DNA of 6,693 nt, taken from contig JAGLIU010000191.1 in NCBI GenBank assembly GCA_023142805.1, forward strand, positions 1 to 6,693, read 5' to 3'. Source of the DNA: Candidatus Omnitrophota bacterium (GTDB lineage Bacteria; Omnitrophota; Gorgyraeia; Tantalellales; Tantalellaceae). The translations under genes were made by a program, and so were the position numbers. The notes below the pieces were generated by a model. The model saw nothing but the letters and a program-made list of their open reading frames with translations. It had not been told where the DNA came from and ran no database searches. Shown piece after piece: positions 1 through 6,610 of the stretch. Each line of letters opens with the position of its first letter. Position 1 is the first letter of the stretch.

Positions 1-1892
1 CCTTTTTTTCTGTCTTCATTCTCTTTTTTTAGATTAGTCAAAATTTCAATAGTGTGCCCCTTTACCGTAGGTACATCCGTCACAAAATCCTCCGGGGATT
101 CTTCAATAAATCTCTCTATTATATCAACCGCGTCGTCAATATCATTAAATCGTTGTAACGATCTCCCGAAAAGTTGTACGGCCTCCTTCTTTATCCTCAC
201 GGGATTATTATATAATGACATCACCGGCACTCCCGCCGCCGCCGCTTCATAAAAACTGGTTGAAGGAAAATCAAGAATGATCTTGCTTGCCTTTCCCACA
301 CAATCTGCCACAGGTTCATAAATAACCTTTATATTGGAAAAACTCTTTTTTTTAATATATTTCAATGTTGAAGCCGCACACCAGTCTTGGCCGGGAGCAA
401 ACTTAAATATAAAATTCAGATCTTTTTTACCGGCAAAAAGATCTATAATTGCTTTCTGAAGTTTAAAATACCATGTTACCGAATATATATATCCATTATA
501 CGTACGAAACCCAAAAAACACTTTCGACGGAATATACATTATTGTATTCTGCCTACGATCAACATGTACCCATTTGGCCTTCACATGTTCTATGTGACTA
601 GGTTCCTGAAATATATTGCATTTACCTATATATTTATTTTCCCGCGAAAGGAGCGCGCGCTTTTCAGCTTCTTCATGCATCGCGAAATAATGATCGATCA
701 AAACTAACTCACTTATATGTTCTCTTCGCCCTCTAAAAGCCGCACAAGAATGCTGAAAACAAACTCTCTTCTCCCCTTTCTCAGCAACTAAAAGACTACT
801 GATACTTTCTTTCTCTGAACTTGATCGCGCGGCTACAAAATCAATATTTTTATCTTGATAAAATTTTTCGATCATATGAAATTCTAAAAGATTTTCCGCA
901 CATATATTCAGAAAAAAATCGTGGAAGTATGGAGCGATTATCTCAGCAACCTCGCATCCGCATTTATCGCTAATCCACTCTAATAAATTACGTTTATTTA
1001 AAAACTTTTCATAAGTTTCTTCGGCTTCTTTCTTTATTTTCTTTTTTACGCTTTCATCTACAACATTGAGATCCAATATTTTTTTCTGAAAGATAGTGCT
1101 TATCTTTTCCACAACCTTCTCTTTCTTTAAATATGCATTCCCTCCGGATCTTATAATATCTTTCACGACCCGATCTATTGAAATACATCCGGCATGAAGC
1201 AATAAAACATTAAGTTGACCCCCATTTTGACCACTTAATAAACCGGAAAGCTTATTATATCTGAAAAAATTGTAAACCGATTTGCAATGTAAATTCTTGA
1301 AGATATTTTTTAACTGAAACTTTAATACAGCACCATAATTATCTCCGTTTTTTTTAGTCTTTCTCTCTTCTTTTATAATCTTAAAATTAATACCATTTTC
1401 GCGACAAAAAGATTCTAATAAAAATGGGATTATCTTTTTTTGGCTATCAAATGGACTATAAAAACTAGTGCTACCAGGAACTTCTTCTCTTTTCAAATAA
1501 TATATAATAGAAGGGTTTTCTTTTTCTGAAAACTTCGCGAAATTATAAGCACATATTATCAATGAATCTATAAGACATTTTATTCTGTAAAAATGGGCAG
1601 TTCCTAAATTCGTACCGTTTCTACCGCAAAAAGAAAAGCTGTCTTTTAGAAAAGCATCAAAATCACAAAACCATTCTAACTGCTTGTTAAAATACGCGTC
1701 TTCCTCCTTAAACAATTTCGAGTCATCAACATATTCCTCTATTATAGAATAATCTAAGTTTTCATTATCCAATTCATAACAAGCTTCCGGAGTAAGAGAC
1801 AGAATATTTTTGCCGCGATAATCAAATCTGCTTGAATAGTCTTCTACAAAATACCATTCATTACTTTCCATGTTTTGTTTTCCATCTATCAT
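1..1892 (-). CDS. Large GT-B-like glycosyltransferase, partial (3' end beyond the window); candidate nonulosonic acid transferase
   Basis: My reverse-strand translation gives 630 uninterrupted codons from ATG at 1892 to the left edge, with no stop, so the C-terminus is missing. The ATG overlaps the pseI stop as ATGA, with AGAGGG 8 bases upstream; a second in-frame ATG lies at 1871 (residue 8). No signal peptide or membrane segment is evident. The N-terminal half is charged and I cannot assign it. Around residues 378-390 is a VCFQHS stretch followed by FRGRR, resembling the QHG region of GT-B capsule/teichoic-type transferases. At 496-504 is FKFAPGQDW. At 541-557, DFPSTSFYEAAAAGVPV has the shape of the GT-B C-terminal nucleotide-sugar-binding loop (small-residue PSTS, then E-A and G-x-P). 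Position directly after pseI suggests it transfers the Pse-type sugar or builds the glycan carrying it. Family and substrate are inference. It is visibly AT-richer than the upstream genes in the lines I sampled. A nucleotidyltransferase or other capsule protein remains possible. Confidence 0.85.
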   Translation of the reverse strand, partial: MIDGKQNMESNEWYFVEDYSSRFDYRGKNILSLTPEACYELDNENLDYSIIEEYVDDSKLFKEEDAYFNKQLEWFCDFDAFLKDSFSFCGRNGTNLGTAHFYRIKCLIDSLIICAYNFAKFSEKENPSIIYYLKREEVPGSTSFYSPFDSQKKIIPFLLESFCRENGINFKIIKEERKTKKNGDNYGAVLKFQLKNIFKNLHCKSVYNFFRYNKLSGLLSGQNGGQLNVLLLHAGCISIDRVVKDIIRSGGNAYLKKEKVVEKISTIFQKKILDLNVVDESVKKKIKKEAEETYEKFLNKRNLLEWISDKCGCEVAEIIAPYFHDFFLNICAENLLEFHMIEKFYQDKNIDFVAARSSSEKESISSLLVAEKGEKRVCFQHSCAAFRGRREHISELVLIDHYFAMHEEAEKRALLSRENKYIGKCNIFQEPSHIEHVKAKWVHVDRRQNTIMYIPSKVFFGFRTYNGYIYSVTWYFKLQKAIIDLFAGKKDLNFIFKFAPGQDWCAASTLKYIKKKSFSNIKVIYEPVADCVGKASKIILDFPSTSFYEAAAAGVPVMSLYNNPVRIKKEAVQLFGRSLQRFNDIDDAVDIIERFIEESPEDFVTDVPTVKGHTIEILTNLKKENEDRKK

Positions 1893-2920
1893 CGAATAAA
1901 CCCTCTATTAATCGGTGTCCCCTTTTTTATGTTTTTTAAAGATTTCTTTTTTAGAATAAATTTCATGTATTTAGGTTTAAGCCCGCCTGCCGGCCTTATT
2001 GCTCTTATATTTTCCTCAGTAAATATTTCCCCTTTTTTTATATCTCTCACCGCAAACAAAGAACGTCTAAAAATGCGGCTTTCTTTCTCTTTTTCAGTTA
2101 TACCATATCGGATTTTTCCGATCGCGCTCTCAGCAATACGTATGTTGTCAATCAAATCCTTCAACTCATGGGGTTCTGATGAAAAAAAACTATCAGGCGT
2201 CTTCATCTTTCGGGATAAAGTAAAATGTTTCTCCACCATTTTCGCCCCTAAAGCAACAGCGGCAACAGACACTCCTGAATTCAAAGTATGATCGGAAATA
2301 CCCACATCCACGTTAAATTTATCCGCCATATCCGGCATAGTCCTAAGATTCATTTCTAATGGATCTGCAGGATAACTGCTTACACATTTGAGTAGAACCA
2401 CATCCTTTGCTCCGTTCCCTTTTGCCGCGTCTACAGCCTCTTTAATTTCTGATAAACTAGCCATACCTGTGGATAAAATTAAAGGTTTTTTTGTTTTAGC
2501 CATATATTCTATAAGCGGAATATCCACAAGTTCAAATGAGGATACTTTATGAAACGGTACTTCCAATTCTTCTAAATAATCTACCGATGTCATATCATAC
2601 GCGGTTGAAAAGAAAATTAGACCATTATCATCAGCTACTTTCTTAAGCTTTTTCAACCAATCCCATGGAGTATACGCCTTCTTATACAATTCATACAACG
2701 TCTGACCTCCCCATTTAGGATGTTTAACCTGAAAATATTTTTTATCAGAATTAATAGTAAGCGTATCCGGAGTATATACTTGAAATTTAACAGCATCCGC
2801 ACCGCATCTTTTCGCTTCTTTTATCATTTTTATAGCAGTTTTTAGATCCTGCCCATGATTAGCGGAAACTTCAGCGACAATAAAACACTTATTATTATTT
2901 AAAAAACTCGTTTTTGGCAT
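1889..2920 (-). CDS. pseI: Pseudaminic acid synthase (NeuB/PseI family)
   Basis: This enzyme condenses a 6-deoxy-2,4-diamino-hexose (6-deoxy-AltdiNAc or an N-acyl variant) with phosphoenolpyruvate to give a pseudaminic-type nonulosonic acid in the cytoplasm. The protein is 343 residues, normal for the family. The NeuB TIM barrel spans about residues 10-270: FIVAEVSANH (13-22), KFQVYTPDTLT (45-55), YTPWDW (83-88), STGMAS (150-155), ISDHT (208-212) and EKHFT (230-234), the latter two holding candidate metal-binding histidines H211 and H232. A C-terminal SAF/antifreeze-like domain follows (about 285-335: SLFAVRDIKKGE, then RPAGG). The stretch from YTPDTLT through a tryptophan/glycine-rich segment (WGGQTLYELYKKAYTPW) favours PseI over sialic or legionaminic acid synthases. 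The ATG at 2920 shares one base with the formyltransferase TAA, with AAGGG 9 bases upstream. The stop overlaps the next gene as ATGA. The exact N-acyl pattern of its substrate cannot be read from the sequence. Confidence 0.93.
   Translation of the reverse strand: MPKTSFLNNNKCFIVAEVSANHGQDLKTAIKMIKEAKRCGADAVKFQVYTPDTLTINSDKKYFQVKHPKWGGQTLYELYKKAYTPWDWLKKLKKVADDNGLIFFSTAYDMTSVDYLEELEVPFHKVSSFELVDIPLIEYMAKTKKPLILSTGMASLSEIKEAVDAAKGNGAKDVVLLKCVSSYPADPLEMNLRTMPDMADKFNVDVGISDHTLNSGVSVAAVALGAKMVEKHFTLSRKMKTPDSFFSSEPHELKDLIDNIRIAESAIGKIRYGITEKEKESRIFRRSLFAVRDIKKGEIFTEENIRAIRPAGGLKPKYMKFILKKKSLKNIKKGTPINRGFIR
1901..1906 (-). promoter_or_regulatory. Ribosome binding site of the GT-B-like gene
   Basis: AGAGGG lies within the last codons of pseI, 8 bases before the ATG at 1892. 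It supports this start over the in-frame ATG at 1871 and shows that the left-hand open frame is translated as the next cistron. Confidence 0.65.
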
Positions 2921-3450
2921 TATCCTGCGCCCTTATAACCTTCATTAAGTGCCTCTAGTATAGATTTACAGTAATATGGATATAATTTATTGTATGCTTC
3001 ATCAACATTTTCTGATCCGGATATATCTGTGAAAAGTTCAGTAATAACCTTACCTTCATCTACTTTATTCCCCATAGAATGAATCCCAACACTTGCCTTA
3101 AAATTCTTATCTTTTAATGCCCTGCCAACAGGATCCTTCCCTTTGTATTTATACAGATAAGGATGCACGTTTATCGCCCCCAATCGAGGTAATTTTAACA
3201 ATTCATCCTTGACTATTTCCCTGCCATGTACACATACAAGAAGATCACAGATTTTCAGCACGTTTAAAAAATTGTCATTGTTTATGCTGTCAAAAACGGG
3301 TATTTTTGAAAATTTCAATATTTCTTCAAGTTCTTTAGAGTAACTCACAGCAGCTACGATCTCATTTCCATCAGCTAATATGGTAAGAGCGCCTATAAGA
3401 CCCGCTTGATTTGCCCCCATAAAACATATTTTCAATCTACTATCAATCAT
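2920..3450 (-). CDS. Sugar N-formyltransferase-like protein (FMT/GART fold, short form)
   Basis: This is a 176-residue member of the 10-formyltetrahydrofolate-dependent formyltransferase superfamily. A Rossmann-like start (KICFMGANQAG, 7-17) is followed by the signature region NVHPYLYKYKG (94-104) and KVDEGKVI (129-136). The catalytic Asn-His-Asp set of the family is present as N94, H96 and D131. It is near the size of a bare catalytic domain and lacks the C-terminal domain of methionyl-tRNA formyltransferase (about 310 residues). The usual SLLP loop is changed to HPYLYKYKG. Lying between pseG and pseI with a 4-base overlap at its start and 1-base at its end, it most likely formylates an amine of the pseudaminic acid precursor or product. 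That role is inference from context. Formylation of the 4-amine of the hexose (C7 of the final sugar) would match the known 7-N-formyl Pse of Pseudomonas aeruginosa 1244. Its start has only a weak, closely spaced GAGG, suggesting coupling to pseG. Confidence 0.85.
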   Translation of the reverse strand: MIDSRLKICFMGANQAGLIGALTILADGNEIVAAVSYSKELEEILKFSKIPVFDSINNDNFLNVLKICDLLVCVHGREIVKDELLKLPRLGAINVHPYLYKYKGKDPVGRALKDKNFKASVGIHSMGNKVDEGKVITELFTDISGSENVDEAYNKLYPYYCKSILEALNEGYKGAG

Positions 3451-4442
3451 GCCTCTTCTTCTTTCATTAAAAACTCAACTATGCGGTCCCCACCTTTACC
3501 ATCAACAAGTTTTCTTCCTAACTTACTTTGCATTTTTCTTTTTTCATAAGAAAAACTAATTCCAATATTATCAATTATATCAACTAACTTTTCCACATTA
3601 TCCAAAGTTATAACATGCTCGAGAAATCCTGTATTTTTTAAAGTTTCTATATTATTTAACTGATTATCTACCGTACACAAAGTAATAGTAGGAACTCCAA
3701 CCCTCGCAAGCTCAAATAACGTCTGACCTCCTGCTGAGATCGCTATATCCGCGTCTAACATAAGTTCTTTCATTCGCGCGGCCTCAGGGAAATATACCAA
3801 TTCCGTTCTATCATCTTGAATATCTTCAATCTCCTTTATATTTTTAAAAGCCTTACCTATCACAACTTTTTTAGATATATCCGGATATTTTTCTTTTAAA
3901 AGACTCAATATTTTAGAACTCATATTCTTAGGATCTGTTCCACCAAATGTGATCAAGATATTTTGTATATTTTTTTTTATTATTTTTTTCTCAATTTCAT
4001 AAAAGTCTCTGCGTAATGGCGCATACCGTTCCCCTGTAAGCCAATTGACCCCGTCTTTTTCTACACAATCATTATTTTCCTCGGATAGACTCCAAGAAAG
4101 AACAGTCCCTTTGGGATATTTCAACCTTTGCATATCGTCCACATATGCGGATACTTTAACTAATTCACTTACCATACGATACAATGAAATATCCGCCATA
4201 TAAGAATCAATAATAGCTATCCGGGTTTTTTTGAGATCTTCCATCAAAGTATCTCTATGTTCCAACCAATCATAAACATCACATTCTATATCCCTTAACG
4301 CATCCTTCACGCTATTATCCGAATTTACAAGAAACTTAGGAACAATATCTCTTCTCCCGAAAGCTTCATACAGAGAAAGACATCTTGTCACGTGTCCAAA
4401 CCCTATATCCCTGCCGCCTTCAGTAATTATCAGAACTTTCAT
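3447..4442 (-). CDS. pseG: UDP-2,4-diacetamido-2,4,6-trideoxy-beta-L-altropyranose hydrolase (PseG-type)
   Basis: PseG removes UDP from the activated trideoxy-diamino-hexose, supplying the free sugar to PseI; it is a cytoplasmic GT-B-fold hydrolase. With the start chosen here it has 331 residues. Visible motifs are IGFGHVTRC (13-21) with the presumed catalytic His at 17, the same number as in Campylobacter jejuni PseG; DDM (102-104); YAPLRRDF (140-147); TFGGTDPKNM (165-174); SAGGQTLFELARVGVP (236-251); and DNQ (259-261). I chose ATG at 4442 because it overlaps the upstream stop as ATGA, has AGGGG 10 bases upstream, and puts the conserved MKVLIITEGG strand at the N-terminus. A longer frame opens at a TTG at 4475 but adds 11 unconserved residues. 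The gene holds A9 and A7 runs (3970-3978, 3983-3989). The stop overlaps the formyltransferase start. If the formyltransferase acts earlier, the natural substrate may carry N-formyl instead of the second N-acetyl. Confidence 0.92.
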   Translation of the reverse strand: MKVLIITEGGRDIGFGHVTRCLSLYEAFGRRDIVPKFLVNSDNSVKDALRDIECDVYDWLEHRDTLMEDLKKTRIAIIDSYMADISLYRMVSELVKVSAYVDDMQRLKYPKGTVLSWSLSEENNDCVEKDGVNWLTGERYAPLRRDFYEIEKKIIKKNIQNILITFGGTDPKNMSSKILSLLKEKYPDISKKVVIGKAFKNIKEIEDIQDDRTELVYFPEAARMKELMLDADIAISAGGQTLFELARVGVPTITLCTVDNQLNNIETLKNTGFLEHVITLDNVEKLVDIIDNIGISFSYEKRKMQSKLGRKLVDGKGGDRIVEFLMKEEEA

Positions 4443-5731
4443 GCGTTCACATCCCCTGCTGCTACACCCTTCCAATTGTCTACATATCCCCTCCCGATCA
4501 ATACGTATTCATCTTCTGTCGACCCCGGATCTTTCGGGGTAGTCAACCTAAACTCACACTTCCCCTTTTTCTCAAGCCGCACACTATCAACACCCTTATC
4601 TTGTTTATGCGATTTAATCGTATCATTTAGTTGCCACTTAGCTCCCGGGACCTTTTTCCAAACACTAGAGCTCCTATGGGAGTCTATTAAGTCATATAAC
4701 CGCTCTTTTGTCAGCCCAATCCAGTCTAAAAAAAGTTTGAGTGCTCCGGGATCCGGCTGTATGGTTTCATAACGTTCCACAAAATCTATACCTTCTTCTC
4801 TTGTAAGCCTCTTTAGCCGTATCTCGCGTGTCGCATGATCAACAACTTTACCGTATCCATGTTTCAGATATTTTATGTGATCGTGTATCCCTGAATAATG
4901 AAAGCAATCAACATCATTATAAACATCAAAAGTCCTTCTCTGTCCGAGTGTTTCATATCCGTATCTATTTATCATTTCCTCGTGCTGTCTTTTAGAGTCC
5001 CATCTCATATAATTACTTAAGTAAATACCTCGTACTCCCACTTTTTCCAATTCCTTGTCATGGGGATAAACAAACGCTCGCACATCGTCTTCGGTAAGTC
5101 CCGTGTCCTCCCCAACTAGATCTTCAGCCTCATAGCCCATAAGGTCATGTTCTTTTCTGTACTTTCTGGTCATTTCTACCTCATCCAAATGTGAAAACAT
5201 GCCCACCTGATCACATCCCTGGTGAGCCCCCCAGATTATCAAAGGAATTTTTAAACGCACTGCGTTTTGAACAGGAAACACTGTTTGTCCCGCCAGACAA
5301 TGCCAGTACATACTTCCTATTTTTTTCAACGTAGCCCTGGTAATTTTCTTAACGGTTTTGGGAGAAACTGTCTGTGTCAACATATCACACCCAAACGTAG
5401 TCCTGAGATATGCCAGATTCCTTATGCCGGTCTTTGTATTGTATTGCTTGTTATACGTAACTAATAGAGGATTCATCTTATACACATTTTTTACGATATG
5501 TACTATAAAGTAGGAAGCTCTGGCTCCGGATACCGGAACAATACAATCATAACTGCGGCCCGACTTATTCCTAAAATCCTTAAATAAATTATTTAACCTC
5601 TTACCACGTTCTTCCCAATCAAGCTCATCTTTCTCCTCATGCACACGACACCCTGAACATACACCTTCTTTATCAAAAGTTATGTTCAAAGGATGATTTT
5701 CTGAGTAAAGACATCTTTTGCAATAATTCAT
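4439..5731 (-). CDS. wbpG: N-acetyl-sugar amidotransferase, WbpG/PseA-like, with altered PP-loop
   Basis: Members of this family (WbpG, PseA, WbuX) convert an N-acetyl group on a surface sugar to an acetamidino group, using ATP and ammonia supplied by HisH/HisF partners. The protein is 430 residues. The N-terminus has the family's paired cysteines, CKRC (C4, C7) and CSGC (C25, C28). An N-type ATP pyrophosphatase domain follows, but the expected SGGKDS-type loop reads SGARAS (68-73), with the usual Asp replaced by Ala. Other conserved-looking blocks are YNTKTGIRNLAYLR (about 97-110), WHCLAGQTVFPVQ (about 143-155), IIWGAHQGCDQVGMFSH (about 165-181) and KEHDLMGYEAEDL (about 193-205). Roughly the last 60 residues appear to extend beyond the typical WbpG length (about 375). 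The start overlaps hisF as ATGA with AGAGGT upstream; the end overlaps pseG the same way. Position after hisH-hisF fits the amidination set. Catalytic competence is uncertain because of the loop change. Confidence 0.88.
   Translation of the reverse strand: MNYCKRCLYSENHPLNITFDKEGVCSGCRVHEEKDELDWEERGKRLNNLFKDFRNKSGRSYDCIVPVSGARASYFIVHIVKNVYKMNPLLVTYNKQYNTKTGIRNLAYLRTTFGCDMLTQTVSPKTVKKITRATLKKIGSMYWHCLAGQTVFPVQNAVRLKIPLIIWGAHQGCDQVGMFSHLDEVEMTRKYRKEHDLMGYEAEDLVGEDTGLTEDDVRAFVYPHDKELEKVGVRGIYLSNYMRWDSKRQHEEMINRYGYETLGQRRTFDVYNDVDCFHYSGIHDHIKYLKHGYGKVVDHATREIRLKRLTREEGIDFVERYETIQPDPGALKLFLDWIGLTKERLYDLIDSHRSSSVWKKVPGAKWQLNDTIKSHKQDKGVDSVRLEKKGKCEFRLTTPKDPGSTEDEYVLIGRGYVDNWKGVAAGDVNA
4453..4457 (-). 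promoter_or_regulatory. Probable ribosome binding site of pseG
   Basis: AGGGG sits inside the 3' end of the amidotransferase gene, 10 bases before the ATG at 4442. The spacing is slightly long, but together with the ATGA overlap it favours this start over the TTG at 4475. Confidence 0.5.
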
Positions 5732-6600
5732 ATTACCTCTTCGGGATGATGTTCAAACCTCAGTCTATCAAGATACTGATCATACCTCTTTGATATCCTG
5801 CCTGTTTCCTGAAAAGCGATATCCTTATAGTCAGCGTAAGTATCCAATCGCACGTCCATATCCTGTATTCGAAGAAAAGATTTAGTGGTTATTAGACTAT
5901 GTTCAGTAAAATGAAAAAAATTAGCCGCTGCTACAGCTGAAGCGCCGGCATTCACCGCACCTTCGAGAAAATGCCGGGGATGCCCCACTCCTCCGCAGGC
6001 GATTACCGGTATTGATACCGCTTCGGCAACCATACGTATAAGATCAAGATCATACCCCTTTCCGCATCCGTCTTTATCTACAGAATTTAAAAGGATCTCA
6101 CCTGCACCAAGGGTTTCCACCTGTTTCGCCCATTTAACAGGATCCATGTCCATAGACATAGTACCGGAATCTGCAACCACATCGTATTTTCCCTCTCTCT
6201 TTTTCTTAACATCAATGGATACCACAATGCATTGTCTCCCCAGAACATCCGCACTTTCAGATATAATCTTCGGGGTTTCCAAAGCGACTTTGTTAATACA
6301 TATCTTATCCGCCCCACAATGTGTCAATCTTTTTATATCCTCCGGTTCATTTATACCACCCCCGACTGTCAGAGGTATAAAACATTTTTTTGACACCTCG
6401 CGAATAACCTCCAAATTAGGTTTTCGCCTCTGTAACGTAGCGTCAATATCAAGCAATACTATCTCATCTATACCCCATTTACTAAGAAACTCCACAGCAA
6501 TGGATGGCCTGCCAATAGGCAAGTATTTAGTAAATCCAATACTTTGAACCACAATACCGTTCTTAATAACCAAGCAAGCTGTTATTCTTTTTTTGAGCAC
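5728..6600 (-). CDS. hisF: HisF-type imidazole glycerol phosphate synthase cyclase homologue (surface-sugar HisF2)
   Basis: In histidine synthesis HisF takes ammonia from HisH through its beta-barrel. In surface-sugar loci a HisF2 paralogue is thought to pass ammonia to the amidotransferase. The barrel is clear: RITACLVIKNG (5-15), LLDIDAT (49-55), TVGGGI (78-83), GADKICIN (96-103), VSIDVK (127-132), GAGEILLNSVDKDG (165-178), ACGGVG (201-206) and AAANFFHF (224-231). By Thermotoga maritima HisF numbering the second catalytic Asp is kept (D130), as is D176, but the first (D11) is Val. The protein is 290 residues against the usual 250-260; about 40 C-terminal residues, rich in Tyr, Arg and His, are extra. 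Translation starts at GTG, 9 bases after the hisH stop, with GAGG 6 bases upstream. It overlaps the amidotransferase by ATGA. I read it as a dedicated sugar-amidination subunit, not the histidine enzyme; this rests on context and the V11 change. Confidence 0.92.
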   Translation of the reverse strand: MLKKRITACLVIKNGIVVQSIGFTKYLPIGRPSIAVEFLSKWGIDEIVLLDIDATLQRRKPNLEVIREVSKKCFIPLTVGGGINEPEDIKRLTHCGADKICINKVALETPKIISESADVLGRQCIVVSIDVKKKREGKYDVVADSGTMSMDMDPVKWAKQVETLGAGEILLNSVDKDGCGKGYDLDLIRMVAEAVSIPVIACGGVGHPRHFLEGAVNAGASAVAAANFFHFTEHSLITTKSFLRIQDMDVRLDTYADYKDIAFQETGRISKRYDQYLDRLRFEHHPEEVI

Positions 6601-6606
6601 TAGCTA

Positions 6607-6610
6607 CCTC
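6607..6610 (-). promoter_or_regulatory. Ribosome binding site of hisF
   Basis: GAGG lies 6 bases before the GTG at 6600 and begins on the last base of the hisH stop codon. It supports the GTG as the true start and indicates translation coupled to the end of hisH. Confidence 0.7.

Noticed and set aside
52..252. Plus-strand open frame of 66 codons
   Set aside because: Antisense to the GT-B loop region of the minus-strand gene; Ser/Thr-rich with no recognisable motif.
653..660. GCGCGCGC palindrome as a regulatory or Z-DNA site
   Set aside because: Eight bases inside a coding sequence are explained by codons for Lys-Arg-Ala-Leu; no paired element nearby.
387..707. Plus-strand open frame of 106 codons
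   Set aside because: It is antisense to the 630-codon minus-strand gene, has low-complexity Phe/Ile/Lys-rich content and shows no family motif.
1..1892. Maf/DUF115 motility-associated transferase
   Set aside because: I saw no DUF115-type glycine-rich GAGPSL-like motif; the visible loops are GT-B-like.
1875..2291. Plus-strand open frame of 138 codons
   Set aside because: Antisense to the SAF and barrel part of pseI, which has clear family motifs; the plus frame has none.
1889..2920. Sialic or legionaminic acid synthase (NeuB/LegI)
   Set aside because: The YTPDTLT and YTPWDW region and linkage to a PseG with the PseG-type motifs favour pseudaminic acid synthase.
4392..4772. Plus-strand open frame of 126 codons
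   Set aside because: Antisense across the wbpG/pseG junction; no coherent protein features.
6087..6317. Minus-strand open frame of 76 codons in another frame
   Set aside because: Lies inside hisF out of frame; no motif and no start context.
6146..6547. Plus-strand open frame of 133 codons
   Set aside because: Antisense to the conserved HisF barrel.
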